From Maioricimonas rarisocia (lineage in GTDB: Bacteria; Planctomycetota; Planctomycetia; Planctomycetales; Planctomycetaceae): a stretch of 64,000 nt of DNA. Both the position numbers and the translations under genes were made by a program. Below are positions 17,481 through 25,800 of the stretch, in pieces (position 1 is the stretch's first letter; each line of letters begins with the position of its first letter). The DNA is taken from positions 6,378,001 to 6,442,000 of the forward strand of contig NZ_CP036275.1 in NCBI RefSeq assembly GCF_007747795.1, in the 5' to 3' direction. The notes under the pieces were generated by a model that had not been told where the DNA came from, did no database searches, and worked only from the letters and a program-made list of their open reading frames with translations.

Positions 17481-19165
17481 TCCACGTACCCGAGGTCCCG
17501 CAGCCGCTCGTGCACGGCGGCCCGTTCCTCGTCGGAGTAGTCAGCGGTGGCATCTCCAGTGGGAGCCTGCGGCGTGGCCGTTTCGTCACCCTGCCGCACG
17601 TCCGGCGGTGTGGTGAAGGCGTCTGTCAGCACCGTCCCGTCCATGTCCTGCGGGACCGGAAGACCCTGAAGTGCAAGGATGGTCGGTGTCAGGTCTGAGA
17701 GATGCGCCTGTTCGAGCCGGTGTCCCGCTTTGACCTGGGGACCGGCCATCAGGAACACGCCGTATCGCAGGTGATCGCCGCTGATGATCCGCGGATCTTC
17801 GCCGGGAATCATCGGCCCTTCGCTCTCGCCGGCATCGGCGTACTCGGCCGGCAGTTCGATGCCGGAGATGACGGTATCTTCCCGCCACTCGATCAGCAGA
17901 TCGGGGGCGGCATCGACCGCATCGCCGGTGTAGATGTCGTCGCGATGATGGACGGCGGCAACGATCTTCTCTCCCGACTTCGCATCACGTATTTCGAGCA
18001 ATGCTGCCTTGAGGTCACGGACGAACTCATCGTACACCGGTCCGGGTTCGACAACACCCAGCGGCTCGCGACCCAGCATGTTGATCCGGATCGCCGCGAA
18101 CAGCGAATCCGAGAACGCTGCCGTCTGCTCCCAGTCGATCCCCGAGTAGATCAACCGGCTCTGAACGCGGTTCCGCAGGGCCGGCAGCATGTCGGCAAGC
18201 TTCTCTTTCACGCGGCGAGGCAGCCGTCCGACAATCTGCCGATAGGTGCTGCCGAGTGCACGCGTCAGCAGTCCCTTCGACGATCCCCCCGACGAGGCGA
18301 ACTCGAGCCAGCCGCGCGAGGCGAGCCAGCGATTGAGCTGCGTGTTGGCCGGATGCTTGCGGCCGAAGCCGTGGTCCGACATGACCATCAATGTGGTTTC
18401 ATCGTCCAGCTCGGCCCGGATGGCTCCGAGGCTCTTGTCGAGCTGACGGTACGCATCCCGGATGACACTGCCGTACTTCTTCGCTTCTTCGGGATCGTGC
18501 AGCGGATGCTCCGGGTCCATGTACTTCCAGAAGCAGTGCTGGACGGCATCGAGGCTGCGGAAGACGACGGTGAAGACGTCCCAGTCGCCACGCTGCATCA
18601 GGTACCGCGTCACCTCTTCCTTCTGCACCAGTTCCTCATGCAGCCGGGTGACCGCCTGATCGGGGCGGCCGGCCACGAGGCATCCGGTGACGCCGGGCTC
18701 GAGAATGTACGGGCCGAACTTCTGCTCAATCTCGGCGATCAGTTCCGGAGGATGCGAGAAGCCGCGGCTGTGCGGACCGGGCGCATCCAGACCGGACAGC
18801 ATCACGCCGTTAACCTCTTCGGCCGGGTACGTCATCGGAACGTTGACGGCCCCGACCTTGCGTTCCTGCCGGGTCAGCAGCGACCAGAGGCTCTCTGTCC
18901 GCCGCATGCCACCGTTGACGAAGCGAACGTCGTACGTCCCCGGGATGGGCTCGTAGAACTCGTACAGCCCGTGCTTGCCGGGGTTCTTCCCGGTCATGAA
19001 GGTCGTCCAGGCGGCCGGACTGCGCATGCTGGCGACCGATTCGAGCGGGCACCAGGTCCCGTCGGCAATCAGCTTTGCGAAGTTCGGCAGGTCACCTTCT
19101 TCGATCCAGGGAAGAATCAGATCGAAGGTCGCTCCATCGAGACCGAACACGAAGACCTTGGACAT
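17477..19165 (-). CDS. Alkaline-phosphatase-superfamily phosphodiesterase/nucleotide pyrophosphatase-like protein
   Basis: A 562-residue protein of the type I phosphodiesterase/nucleotide pyrophosphatase group. The N-terminus has the metal-binding FGLDGATFD motif. SPAAWTTFMTGKNPGKHG carries the likely Thr nucleophile, and VMSDHGFGRKH in mid-protein holds further metal ligands. No signal peptide is seen, so it is probably cytoplasmic. Substrates could be phosphodiesters or phospho-sugars of lipids or nucleotides; the sequence alone does not settle this. Its stop codon is embedded in the end of the heptamer array, so array changes would alter its C-terminus. Upstream on the same strand, 241 bases away, are glycosyl-transfer genes. 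Confidence 0.8.
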   Translation of the reverse strand: MSKVFVFGLDGATFDLILPWIEEGDLPNFAKLIADGTWCPLESVASMRSPAAWTTFMTGKNPGKHGLYEFYEPIPGTYDVRFVNGGMRRTESLWSLLTRQERKVGAVNVPMTYPAEEVNGVMLSGLDAPGPHSRGFSHPPELIAEIEQKFGPYILEPGVTGCLVAGRPDQAVTRLHEELVQKEEVTRYLMQRGDWDVFTVVFRSLDAVQHCFWKYMDPEHPLHDPEEAKKYGSVIRDAYRQLDKSLGAIRAELDDETTLMVMSDHGFGRKHPANTQLNRWLASRGWLEFASSGGSSKGLLTRALGSTYRQIVGRLPRRVKEKLADMLPALRNRVQSRLIYSGIDWEQTAAFSDSLFAAIRINMLGREPLGVVEPGPVYDEFVRDLKAALLEIRDAKSGEKIVAAVHHRDDIYTGDAVDAAPDLLIEWREDTVISGIELPAEYADAGESEGPMIPGEDPRIISGDHLRYGVFLMAGPQVKAGHRLEQAHLSDLTPTILALQGLPVPQDMDGTVLTDAFTTPPDVRQGDETATPQAPTGDATADYSDEERAAVHERLRDLGYVE

Positions 19166-19341
19166 CGTTTGTCAGCCTTTCCGCGGACATCCCCGCCGTT
19201 CGGCAGAGTCAGGCCGCGACCGGTTCACTGCTTCACCACGGAGTGGTCATGACCCGCCGACGCCCCGGAGAATGAAAACGGGATCAATGTCGGGCGGCAT
19301 GCCTGCCCTTCCAGACAAACATGTGTGTCCCACGACGTTCG

Positions 19342-19364
19342 CACTGGCGGGCAAGCCGCCAGTG
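19342..19364. repeat. Intergenic hairpin, 9-bp stem
   Basis: CACTGGCGG and CCGCCAGTG flank a 5-base loop, a perfect stem in the 241-base gap downstream of the RGP-like gene. No T-run is adjacent on either strand. It may mark the end of the glycosyl-transfer transcript or be another dispersed palindrome. Confidence 0.5.
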
Positions 19365-19406
19365 GCCCCCGGCAACGGCGCCCGTTTTCACAGGAGTGAA
19401 CGTGCA

Positions 19407-20531
19407 CTACGGAGTGCCCGTCGATTCCGACGACGCACGGAACGTTGCCGCCGCCGGCAAAAACAGCTGCGACCAGCGGACCATCTTGTCTCCCATGTCG
19501 GCAAACAGGCTGCGATACGCCGGGACAAGCGAGGAGCGCTCCACTTCGGCCACGAAGTTCGTGGCGAACTGATTGTACATCGTGGCGTAGTCGGCTGCGG
19601 CGGTCGCCTCGGAGGCACGGTCGACCAGACCGTAGAAGTCCCGCTCGAGCAGGTGACCGAAGTGTTCGACCTGCGTTTCGCGGATCGTGTTGCCCGCCTT
19701 GGTGTGTGTGACGGCCGGCTCGCCGATCGTCACCAGATCCCCCTTGATGTCCGTCAGCCGCTTGAGGATGTAGCCGCTCCAGATGTCGCCGAACCGGTCC
19801 AGGCGATGTCCGCAGACGTTGGCTCCCATCGGCAGCTGGTAGAACGCCGGGATCGCTTCGGTCATGATCGCGACATTCATGATGCAGAGGCTGAACTCGG
19901 TGCCATTGCCGATCGCCAGGCAGGGTTCACGCACCGACATCGAGTCGGGCACGTCGACGCCCAGCTTGTCCAGACCGTTGATGTCCGGCACCTTGGTCCA
20001 CATCCCCATGTTGCAGACGACGCGGCCCTTCTGCCGGCTGATGACCGGCTCGGGCTGATGCTCGCGGTAGCAGTAGGGAACGCCCCGGGCGTAGAACCGC
20101 GGCGAAGACTCCCCATCGATCTCGAGCACCAGATTGTCGAGCGTGTTGTACCAGGGACGCTGATCGACCGTGGGGACTTCCTGCTCCTGCCCGACGAGCG
20201 CGTGCCCGTCCATGAAGCCTTCGTGGGTCTTGCAGTCGTCATCGAGGGTGATGACGTACTTGTACCCCTCGCGCCAGGCGACATAGAAGCCGAAGCTGCG
20301 GCAGGTGTCGGTCTTGCGGGGGATCAGATCGTCGTTCTCGCCCAGCCACGACCGGTAGTCGTCGTAGCGGTACACGGCCATGTTCGAGCGGTTCGCTTCG
20401 ATACTGCCGTTGCTGTCGTCGACGACGATAACCCGGACGTCCTCAGGGACGTGCTTGAGGTACTCGGGGTTGATCGTTCGAATTGACGGCATGACCACCG
20501 CCCACTCGCCGGGATCTCCAAAAGCGGCCAT
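19407..20531 (-). CDS. Reversibly glycosylated polypeptide (RGP/UDP-arabinopyranose mutase-like) family protein
   Basis: A 374-residue protein with the features of the plant-type RGP family: an N-terminal beta-strand and VVDDSNGS nucleotide-binding region, TLDDDC with the DDD metal/UDP-sugar motif at residues 97-99, then NMGMWTKVPDINGLD and a middle segment with GANVCGHRLDRFGDIWSGY. In plants these proteins interconvert UDP-arabinopyranose and UDP-arabinofuranose and become self-glycosylated. A cytoplasmic sugar-nucleotide role is likely here. The start overlaps the end of the upstream GT2 gene by 89 bases, so the two are translated together. ATG 20492 is a second possible start, but it would remove the first beta-strand. 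Confidence 0.8.
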   Translation of the reverse strand: MAAFGDPGEWAVVMPSIRTINPEYLKHVPEDVRVIVVDDSNGSIEANRSNMAVYRYDDYRSWLGENDDLIPRKTDTCRSFGFYVAWREGYKYVITLDDDCKTHEGFMDGHALVGQEQEVPTVDQRPWYNTLDNLVLEIDGESSPRFYARGVPYCYREHQPEPVISRQKGRVVCNMGMWTKVPDINGLDKLGVDVPDSMSVREPCLAIGNGTEFSLCIMNVAIMTEAIPAFYQLPMGANVCGHRLDRFGDIWSGYILKRLTDIKGDLVTIGEPAVTHTKAGNTIRETQVEHFGHLLERDFYGLVDRASEATAAADYATMYNQFATNFVAEVERSSLVPAYRSLFADMGDKMVRWSQLFLPAAATFRASSESTGTP

Positions 20532-21297
20532 AGTAGTCCTTCCGCAAGTAACGCAGGATGCTGCGAATGTGGATATGAATCTTGTTGTGGAACAGCGCTT
20601 TCCGTTCCCGCTCGTAGTAGTGAATGATTTCCGCCTGGGGGATGTAGATCGTCTTCAGGCCATGCTGGGCAGCACGGAAGAAGATGTCGATGTCTTCATA
20701 CTGGTAGAAAAACCCTTCGTCGAAGTCACCGACCACATCGAAGACCTCACGGCGAAACATCATCGCCGCCCCGTACATCCAGTCGACTTCGCGGATGTCG
20801 TTGTGGTCCCAGTCTTCGAGGGTGTAGTTCTTCACGTAGCCGCTGTTCGGGAACCAGTCCCGCAGGAACGTTCCCTCGATGGCAATATTGAGCGGCGCGG
20901 GAAACGGCCGGCAGGAAAGCTGCAGGGTGCCGTCGCCGTAAAGCAGCTTCGGCCCGCAGCAGGAGATCTCCGGACGGGCATCCATGGTCTCGACGAGCGT
21001 CTGCAGAGCTCCGGGGAGAACCTTCGTGTCGCAGTCCAGAAAGATGATGTAGCGACCGGTCGCTTCGCGGAGGATCTGATTGCGACCGACGGCAACGCCC
21101 CGGTTCTGGTCGTTGCAGACGAGTTTCACCCACGGGAACTTCTCGTGGACCATGTCGACCGTGCGGTCGTTCGAGGCGTTGTCGATGACAATCACCTCGG
21201 CATCGAGATCCCCGCGCGTCTCGGCAATGCTCGTCAGCACGTTGTCGAGCAGATCGGGTGACTTGTATGTGAGCAGTCCGATGGACAGGTCTGGCAT
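20443..21297 (-). CDS. Family 2 glycosyltransferase
   Basis: A 284-residue GT-A fold enzyme. The N-terminal strand is SIGLLTYKSPDLLDNVL; VIVIDNASNDRTVDMV is the nucleotide-binding motif, FLDCDTKVLPG the DXD metal site, and FFYQYEDIDIFFRA the ED acceptor motif. It lacks membrane helices and is probably a soluble or peripheral cytoplasmic enzyme, resembling rhamnosyl/WbbL-like transferases. It is the first gene of a two-gene unit with the RGP-like protein, which could supply its sugar-nucleotide donor. The C-terminal 20 residues, in the overlap, look unstructured. Confidence 0.87.
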   Translation of the reverse strand: MPDLSIGLLTYKSPDLLDNVLTSIAETRGDLDAEVIVIDNASNDRTVDMVHEKFPWVKLVCNDQNRGVAVGRNQILREATGRYIIFLDCDTKVLPGALQTLVETMDARPEISCCGPKLLYGDGTLQLSCRPFPAPLNIAIEGTFLRDWFPNSGYVKNYTLEDWDHNDIREVDWMYGAAMMFRREVFDVVGDFDEGFFYQYEDIDIFFRAAQHGLKTIYIPQAEIIHYYERERKALFHNKIHIHIRSILRYLRKDYYGRFWRSRRVGGGHAVNSNDQPRVPQARP

Positions 21298-21736
21298 GGG
21301 TCGCCGCGGGTTTCGGTATGACGGGATTCACCTGGACCGTCCATGTCTGGCGACAGTTGCCGCCCTGACTGCCGAAACCTCGTGTTTCGACTGCATTCTC
21401 ACCTCATCGTCGTCGATCCGCAGTCCGGCCGGGCTCCACTCAAAGCGAAGCCGAACCGATCAGAACCGAAGCCCGAGCCCACCCGTGCGCAAAGTCAACA
21501 GATGCTCAGCATAACTCAAGACCGGCTCCGACCGCCCAAATCTCGCACACGAAACAGGAAACGCAACCAGAAAGGCTTTCTTCGCCGCGCATGTTGACAA
21601 TCTGCAACACCACCGCCGGCCCCAGTCCTCATCGCCCGATTCTGTCGCAGAAGCGCTGCTGCTGACAGGGATGCGGCATGCGAAACATGCGGCGGCAGCG
21701 GCAAGGTCTCCCCAATCGTATCGGCCCGCAGATGCG
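21298..21736. other. Intergenic region, no gene seen
   Basis: This 439-base gap lies upstream of the GT2 gene and downstream of the serine hydrolase (both minus strand). It should hold the promoter of the glycosyl-transfer unit. Short open frames are present but none has a credible start or composition. Confidence 0.45.
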
Positions 21737-22963
21737 TCACACCCGGCGAAACAGATCATCCGACGGCCACGTGCGGATGGCCCGCAGTACCTGCCACGGC
21801 AACCGGTCGAGATCGCGAATGAAATCCCCGTCCCGCCGACGAGTGTTCACCAGGACCGCCCAGTTGTAGCCGTGGTGCGTCCGTACCAGGATCGACGCGG
21901 CCCCGTTGAACGAGCCGACGTGCCACCAGTTGTTGGCACGATTGACGGCCCATCCACGGGCGTAGCCATCGTTGGCTGACGACGGTGTCGTCATCGCCTT
22001 CAGAGTCGCCTCTTCGAGAAGATCGGCCGGCGGACCATTGCCGTCGACATGGACGCCGAACCGCACCAGTTCACTTGCCGAAGCGACCCAGCCGCCGTGC
22101 GAGTCCATTCGCCTGACATCCATCGCCCGGCCGTAGGGATCATCCCCGTCGCCGTAATACCGGACCTCGTCCGGCAGTCGCTTGTCGAGTTCGCGGTCTC
22201 CCACCACGATTGCTCGCACTCCGGCCGGCTTCAGCAACGTCTGCTGGACATACCCTTCGTATGACATGCCGGTGACCGCTTCAATGACGCGGCCGAGCAG
22301 GCAGTAGCCGAAGTTCGAGTAGCTGTATTCCTCGCCGGGGGCATGGTCGAGGGGACGATTCGCCAGGACCCAGCGGATCAGTCCGGCGTGATCCAGATCG
22401 AGTGCTTCGCGGACGAACATCGGGTCCCGCTGACGGTTCCCCCAGCCGCCGCAGGTGTGTTCGAGCAGATGGGCAATCGTGATCGTTTCGAGTCGCTGCC
22501 GGTTCTCTTCATCGCCGGCCAGCGGTCCGTCGAGGTAATTCGCCAGCAGACGAGCATCGGCGAAGACGCGATCATTAAGGGAAAGCCGGTCCTCCTCGAT
22601 CAGTTTGAAGATCGCCACGCTCGTGATTGGCTTGGAGATGCTGGCGATGCGGAACCGGTGATCGGGGCGAACCGGCTGCTGCTCCTTCCGGTCGGCAAAC
22701 CCGAACGTTCCCTGCACCTTCAGCTCACCATCCTTCGCCAGCGCCAGCGACAGTCCGGGAACCTCGTGCCGCGTCATGAAGTCGACGACGGCTTCGCGGA
22801 CGACACCGGCATCCGCCGCTGCGACGCCGGTCAGGCGATCGGGCAGGTCGGCGGCATCATCGGCGGCAGACGAACGCCACAGCATCGGCGCGAGCGCGGC
22901 TGCCGCGAGAAACGACCGACGGGTCACCGGCCGGGTTAAGCCTGCTTGAGCCTGAGTTGCCAT
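21737..22963 (-). CDS. Tat-exported serine hydrolase (class C beta-lactamase/esterase fold)
   Basis: A 408-residue protein starting at ATG 22963. The start is chosen because it gives a twin-arginine signal, RRSFLAAAA at residues 15-23; the frame extends upstream but with no signal-like or conserved sequence. Catalytic motifs of the beta-lactamase/DD-peptidase fold are complete: SISK (Ser108, Lys111), YSNFGY and HVGSFNG. Such proteins are mostly periplasmic esterases or peptidases, and true beta-lactamase activity cannot be claimed. It stands alone, with a divergent toxin-antitoxin pair 172 bases upstream. Confidence 0.85.
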   Translation of the reverse strand: MATQAQAGLTRPVTRRSFLAAAALAPMLWRSSAADDAADLPDRLTGVAAADAGVVREAVVDFMTRHEVPGLSLALAKDGELKVQGTFGFADRKEQQPVRPDHRFRIASISKPITSVAIFKLIEEDRLSLNDRVFADARLLANYLDGPLAGDEENRQRLETITIAHLLEHTCGGWGNRQRDPMFVREALDLDHAGLIRWVLANRPLDHAPGEEYSYSNFGYCLLGRVIEAVTGMSYEGYVQQTLLKPAGVRAIVVGDRELDKRLPDEVRYYGDGDDPYGRAMDVRRMDSHGGWVASASELVRFGVHVDGNGPPADLLEEATLKAMTTPSSANDGYARGWAVNRANNWWHVGSFNGAASILVRTHHGYNWAVLVNTRRRDGDFIRDLDRLPWQVLRAIRTWPSDDLFRRV

Positions 22964-23135
22964 TGTCGTCGAATCCCCTGGCGCAATGGACCGAAGAAAA
23001 TCTCCTCGCGTGTCGTCAGAATGCCGCGTTGCCGGACAGTGTTCAAGCCGGACGAGCGAGACACCCCGTCGACATTCGGTCGTGCATGATAAGCTGGGAA
23101 GCACTCCCCGTCCTGACCGCTGAGGAGAGATGAAC

Positions 23136-23369
23136 ATGTCCTGGCACGATCGCAATATCGTCGACGAGCGGATTCTCTCGGGGAAACCGGTCATCACGGG
23201 AAAGCGCATCGCGGTCGAGTTCGTTATTGAACTGCACGCCGAAGGCTGGACGCACGATCAGATTCTCCAAAACTATCCGCAGCTGACCGAGGAGGACATT
23301 CGTGCTGCGCTGGGGTACGCGGCAGCTCGCCTGAAATCGGAGGAAGCCTATCCGCTTCCCGCTCCCTGA
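23136..23369 (+). CDS. DUF433 antitoxin-like protein
   Basis: A 77-residue protein with the DUF433 pattern: an N-terminal SGKPVITGKRIAVEFVIEL, then a helix-turn-helix-like segment GWTHDQILQNYPQLTEEDIRAA. ATG 23136 has GAGGAG eight bases upstream; the earlier ATG at 23130 is only two bases from that site and is less likely. DUF433 proteins are usually the antitoxin and DNA-binding partner of PIN-like nucleases. The next gene begins 20 bases downstream and encodes such a partner. Confidence 0.85.
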   Translation: MSWHDRNIVDERILSGKPVITGKRIAVEFVIELHAEGWTHDQILQNYPQLTEEDIRAALGYAAARLKSEEAYPLPAP

Positions 23370-23389
23370 GTTCCCGATGCGTCCTCGCA

Positions 23390-23746
23390 ATGCCGAGCTT
23401 CCTTGCCAACGAGAACATTCCCCGCGCCGCAACCATGGCGGCTCGCGCTGCCGGCATTGATATTGCTTGGTTTCTCGAAGAAAAGCCGGGCAGCAGCGAC
23501 GAAGATGTGTTGCGTGAGGCGGCAGGCCGATCCCAGATCCCTGTTACGTTTGACAAGGACTTCGGTGAGCTTGCGTTTCGAGGCGGCAAGGACGTTGTGA
23601 CGGGCATTCTCCTGTTGCGCCCGAAGTTGAGATCACCGGATCACGTCGCCCGCTTCCTGACGAACGTCCCGCAGCAACCGATCAGCTGGCAAGGTCACTT
23701 CGTCGTTGCAGACGGGTCCCACCTCCGGCAGGTGCCCTTGCTGTAG
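23390..23746 (+). CDS. DUF5615 PIN-like toxin
   Basis: A 118-residue protein with the DUF5615 (Mut7-C/PIN-like) layout: acidic residues in the first strand (FLANENIP), SSDEDVLREA, and TFDKDFGELAF, whose Asp residues fit the metal-dependent RNase centre. It follows the DUF433 gene by 20 bases in the order antitoxin-toxin, typical of VapBC-like modules. The first-strand Asp common in this family (FLxDENxP) is here Asn-Glu (LANEN), so one metal ligand may differ. The likely role is RNA cleavage under stress or module maintenance. Confidence 0.82.
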   Translation: MPSFLANENIPRAATMAARAAGIDIAWFLEEKPGSSDEDVLREAAGRSQIPVTFDKDFGELAFRGGKDVVTGILLLRPKLRSPDHVARFLTNVPQQPISWQGHFVVADGSHLRQVPLL

Positions 23747-23789
23747 CTGCAAGGAGAAAGTTGCCATCGATGGAGGCAGTAGCCGCAAC

Positions 23790-24011
23790 TCACGGGCACC
23801 GGCAGGGAGACGGTCCTCCCAGGCGGTAGTTGGGATTGCGAATGCCGCACTTGCAATAGGCGTTGCTCGCCGGACTGAGATAGCCGATCTCGTCCACTAC
23901 GTCGCCGTATGCGTTCTCGAGCCGCTGAGCACAGCAGCAGAGACGCGGACAGTGATGACAGCCACACGTCGTCATCAGCACAATCAGCGCGATCCATCGT
24001 CGGATATTCAT
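23790..24011 (-). CDS. Small cysteine-rich lipoprotein
   Basis: A 73-residue protein starting at ATG 24011, six bases after AGGGAG. The signal peptide IALIVLMTTCGC ends in a possible lipobox. The short mature chain holds ten Cys in all, including a CCC triplet and paired CKC and CRC near the C-terminus. Such spacing suggests disulfides or metal binding in the envelope. I do not recognise the family. It is convergent with the toxin gene and divergent from the ceramidase-like gene. Confidence 0.6.
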   Translation of the reverse strand: MNIRRWIALIVLMTTCGCHHCPRLCCCAQRLENAYGDVVDEIGYLSPASNAYCKCGIRNPNYRLGGPSPCRCP

Positions 24012-24375
24012 GGCCACTCCCTGGTCCGAAAGCCTCCGCTGTGAGAGCTATCGGTTGCGGGAAGCAGCCACGTCGAAGCCAACGGGTCGAATTGGACCAG
24101 TGTGGCCAGCTGCCCCCGCAACGTCGACGACAGCTTGCCGGCAGCACCGGACGATTACAGGCGGAATAACCCGCATACTCGGGCGTCTCGGCATTCCCGA
24201 AAGGGGAACGATCGGTCCACTGAACCTCGAGCGGGCACGCTCGCAGATCACGATTCCCTTCCCGCGGTCGCCCCGCTAACATCCACCTTTACTGATGCGT
24301 TCTGGCAAAGTGCCTGCGCGTTCCCGCCTGTAACCAGCACGACCTGGCCGGTTTTCACCCTGAGCAGAGTTCCCG
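24012..24375. other. Intergenic region between divergent genes
   Basis: These 364 bases between the Cys-rich lipoprotein start and the ceramidase-like start should contain both promoters. No gene or clear hexamers were recognised. Confidence 0.4.
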
Positions 24376-25746
24376 ATGACCCGACGACTGCTGCCGATTC
24401 TGCTTCTGGTCGCGATCTGCCGACCGGCACCGGGAGACGAATACCGGCTGGCGACGTTTTCGGCCGACGTCACGATTCCGCTCGGCCATCGCTGCATGGG
24501 CATCCTGCCGACGAAAGCGCAGCGGATCGAGTCTCCGCTCGAAGCTCGTGGGTTCGTGCTGCTCGGGCCCGGCAAACCGATCGTGCTGCTCGCCTTTGAC
24601 TGGTGCGAAATCCGGAACGATTCGTACGACGAATGGCGTCGGGCCTGCGCGAAGGCAGCCGGCACCGACGCCGAGCGAGTGCTGGTCAGCAGTCTGCATC
24701 AGCACGACGCACCGGTCGTCGACAGCGGAGCCCAGAAACTGCTCGACGCCGTGGGACTCCAGACGGAACTGTTCGATCCGGCGTTTCACGACGAATGCGT
24801 CCGCCGCGTCACCGCAGCACTGACGGAGAGCCTCGAGCAGGCTCGTCCCGTCACGCATCTCGGTCTCGGTCAGGCTCGCGTCCAGAAGGTCGCCTCCAAC
24901 CGCCGCGTCGAACTGCCGGACGGACGCGTCAACTACAGCCGCGGCAGCAATTCGGGGGGAAACGCGGCGTTTGCCGCAGCCGACGACGGGCTGATCGACC
25001 CGAACCTGAAGACGATCAGCTTCTGGAACGGCGATGAGCCGCTTCTGGCCCTGCACGCCTACGCCACTCACCCGATGAGCTACTACGGTCGCGGTGGCGT
25101 CAGCTGGGATTTCGTCGGCATCGCACGGGACCGCCGGCAGCGGGACCAACTGGACGTGTTGCAGATCTACGTCTCTGGCTGCAGCGGTGACGTGACAGCC
25201 GGCAAGTACAACGACGGCTCGCCTGCGATGCGACCGTTGCTCGCCGACCGGCTCTACCAGGCGATGACGAAGGCCTGGGAGCAGACCGAACGCGTTCCCC
25301 TCGAGAGGATCACCGTCCGCCGTACGGAACTGGACCTTCCCTTTCACGAGGGAGACGAGTTCCGCCGCGAAGCGATGGAGAAGGTCCTCCACAACGAAGA
25401 GGTCGATGTCCGTCAGCGAATCCTTGCGGCGATGGGACTGGCCAGCCTCGACCGCATCGAGCAGGGCAGGGGAATCGATGTCCCCTGTGTCGATTTCGGA
25501 CCGGCACAGATCCTTCTACTTCCGGGCGAATCGTTCGTCGGCTATCAGCTGGACGCACAGAAGCTGCGGCCCGACTCGTTCGTGATGACCATCGGCTACG
25601 GAGAGTGCTGGCCGGGATACATCCCGACTCAGGCGGCGTTCGACGAGCACTTCGGACACAGCTGGCGGTGGGTCGGCCCGGACGCCCCCAAGGCAATGCG
25701 GACCGCGCTGGAGCAGGTCCTGCTGCCGACCGCCAACGATCAGTAA
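24376..25746 (+). CDS. Secreted neutral/alkaline ceramidase-like hydrolase
   Basis: A 456-residue protein with a signal peptide (LLPILLLVAICRPAPG). The N-terminal domain resembles neutral ceramidase: FSADVTIPLGHRCMG, then SSLHQHDAPVVDSG, where zinc-binding HxH residues would sit, and ALHAYATHPMSYYG with further His. GCSGDVTAGKYN matches the conserved Gly-rich loop near the catalytic Ser. It probably hydrolyses an amide or ester bond of a lipid or similar envelope substrate; ceramide itself is not proven. It is followed after 54 bases by a DUF1501 protein, with which it probably forms one transcript. Confidence 0.78.
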   Translation: MTRRLLPILLLVAICRPAPGDEYRLATFSADVTIPLGHRCMGILPTKAQRIESPLEARGFVLLGPGKPIVLLAFDWCEIRNDSYDEWRRACAKAAGTDAERVLVSSLHQHDAPVVDSGAQKLLDAVGLQTELFDPAFHDECVRRVTAALTESLEQARPVTHLGLGQARVQKVASNRRVELPDGRVNYSRGSNSGGNAAFAAADDGLIDPNLKTISFWNGDEPLLALHAYATHPMSYYGRGGVSWDFVGIARDRRQRDQLDVLQIYVSGCSGDVTAGKYNDGSPAMRPLLADRLYQAMTKAWEQTERVPLERITVRRTELDLPFHEGDEFRREAMEKVLHNEEVDVRQRILAAMGLASLDRIEQGRGIDVPCVDFGPAQILLLPGESFVGYQLDAQKLRPDSFVMTIGYGECWPGYIPTQAAFDEHFGHSWRWVGPDAPKAMRTALEQVLLPTANDQ

Positions 25747-25800
25747 ACGGGTACTCGCGGGAACAGTTGCCACCCGAATCTGAAACAGGCAGGGCTGACA

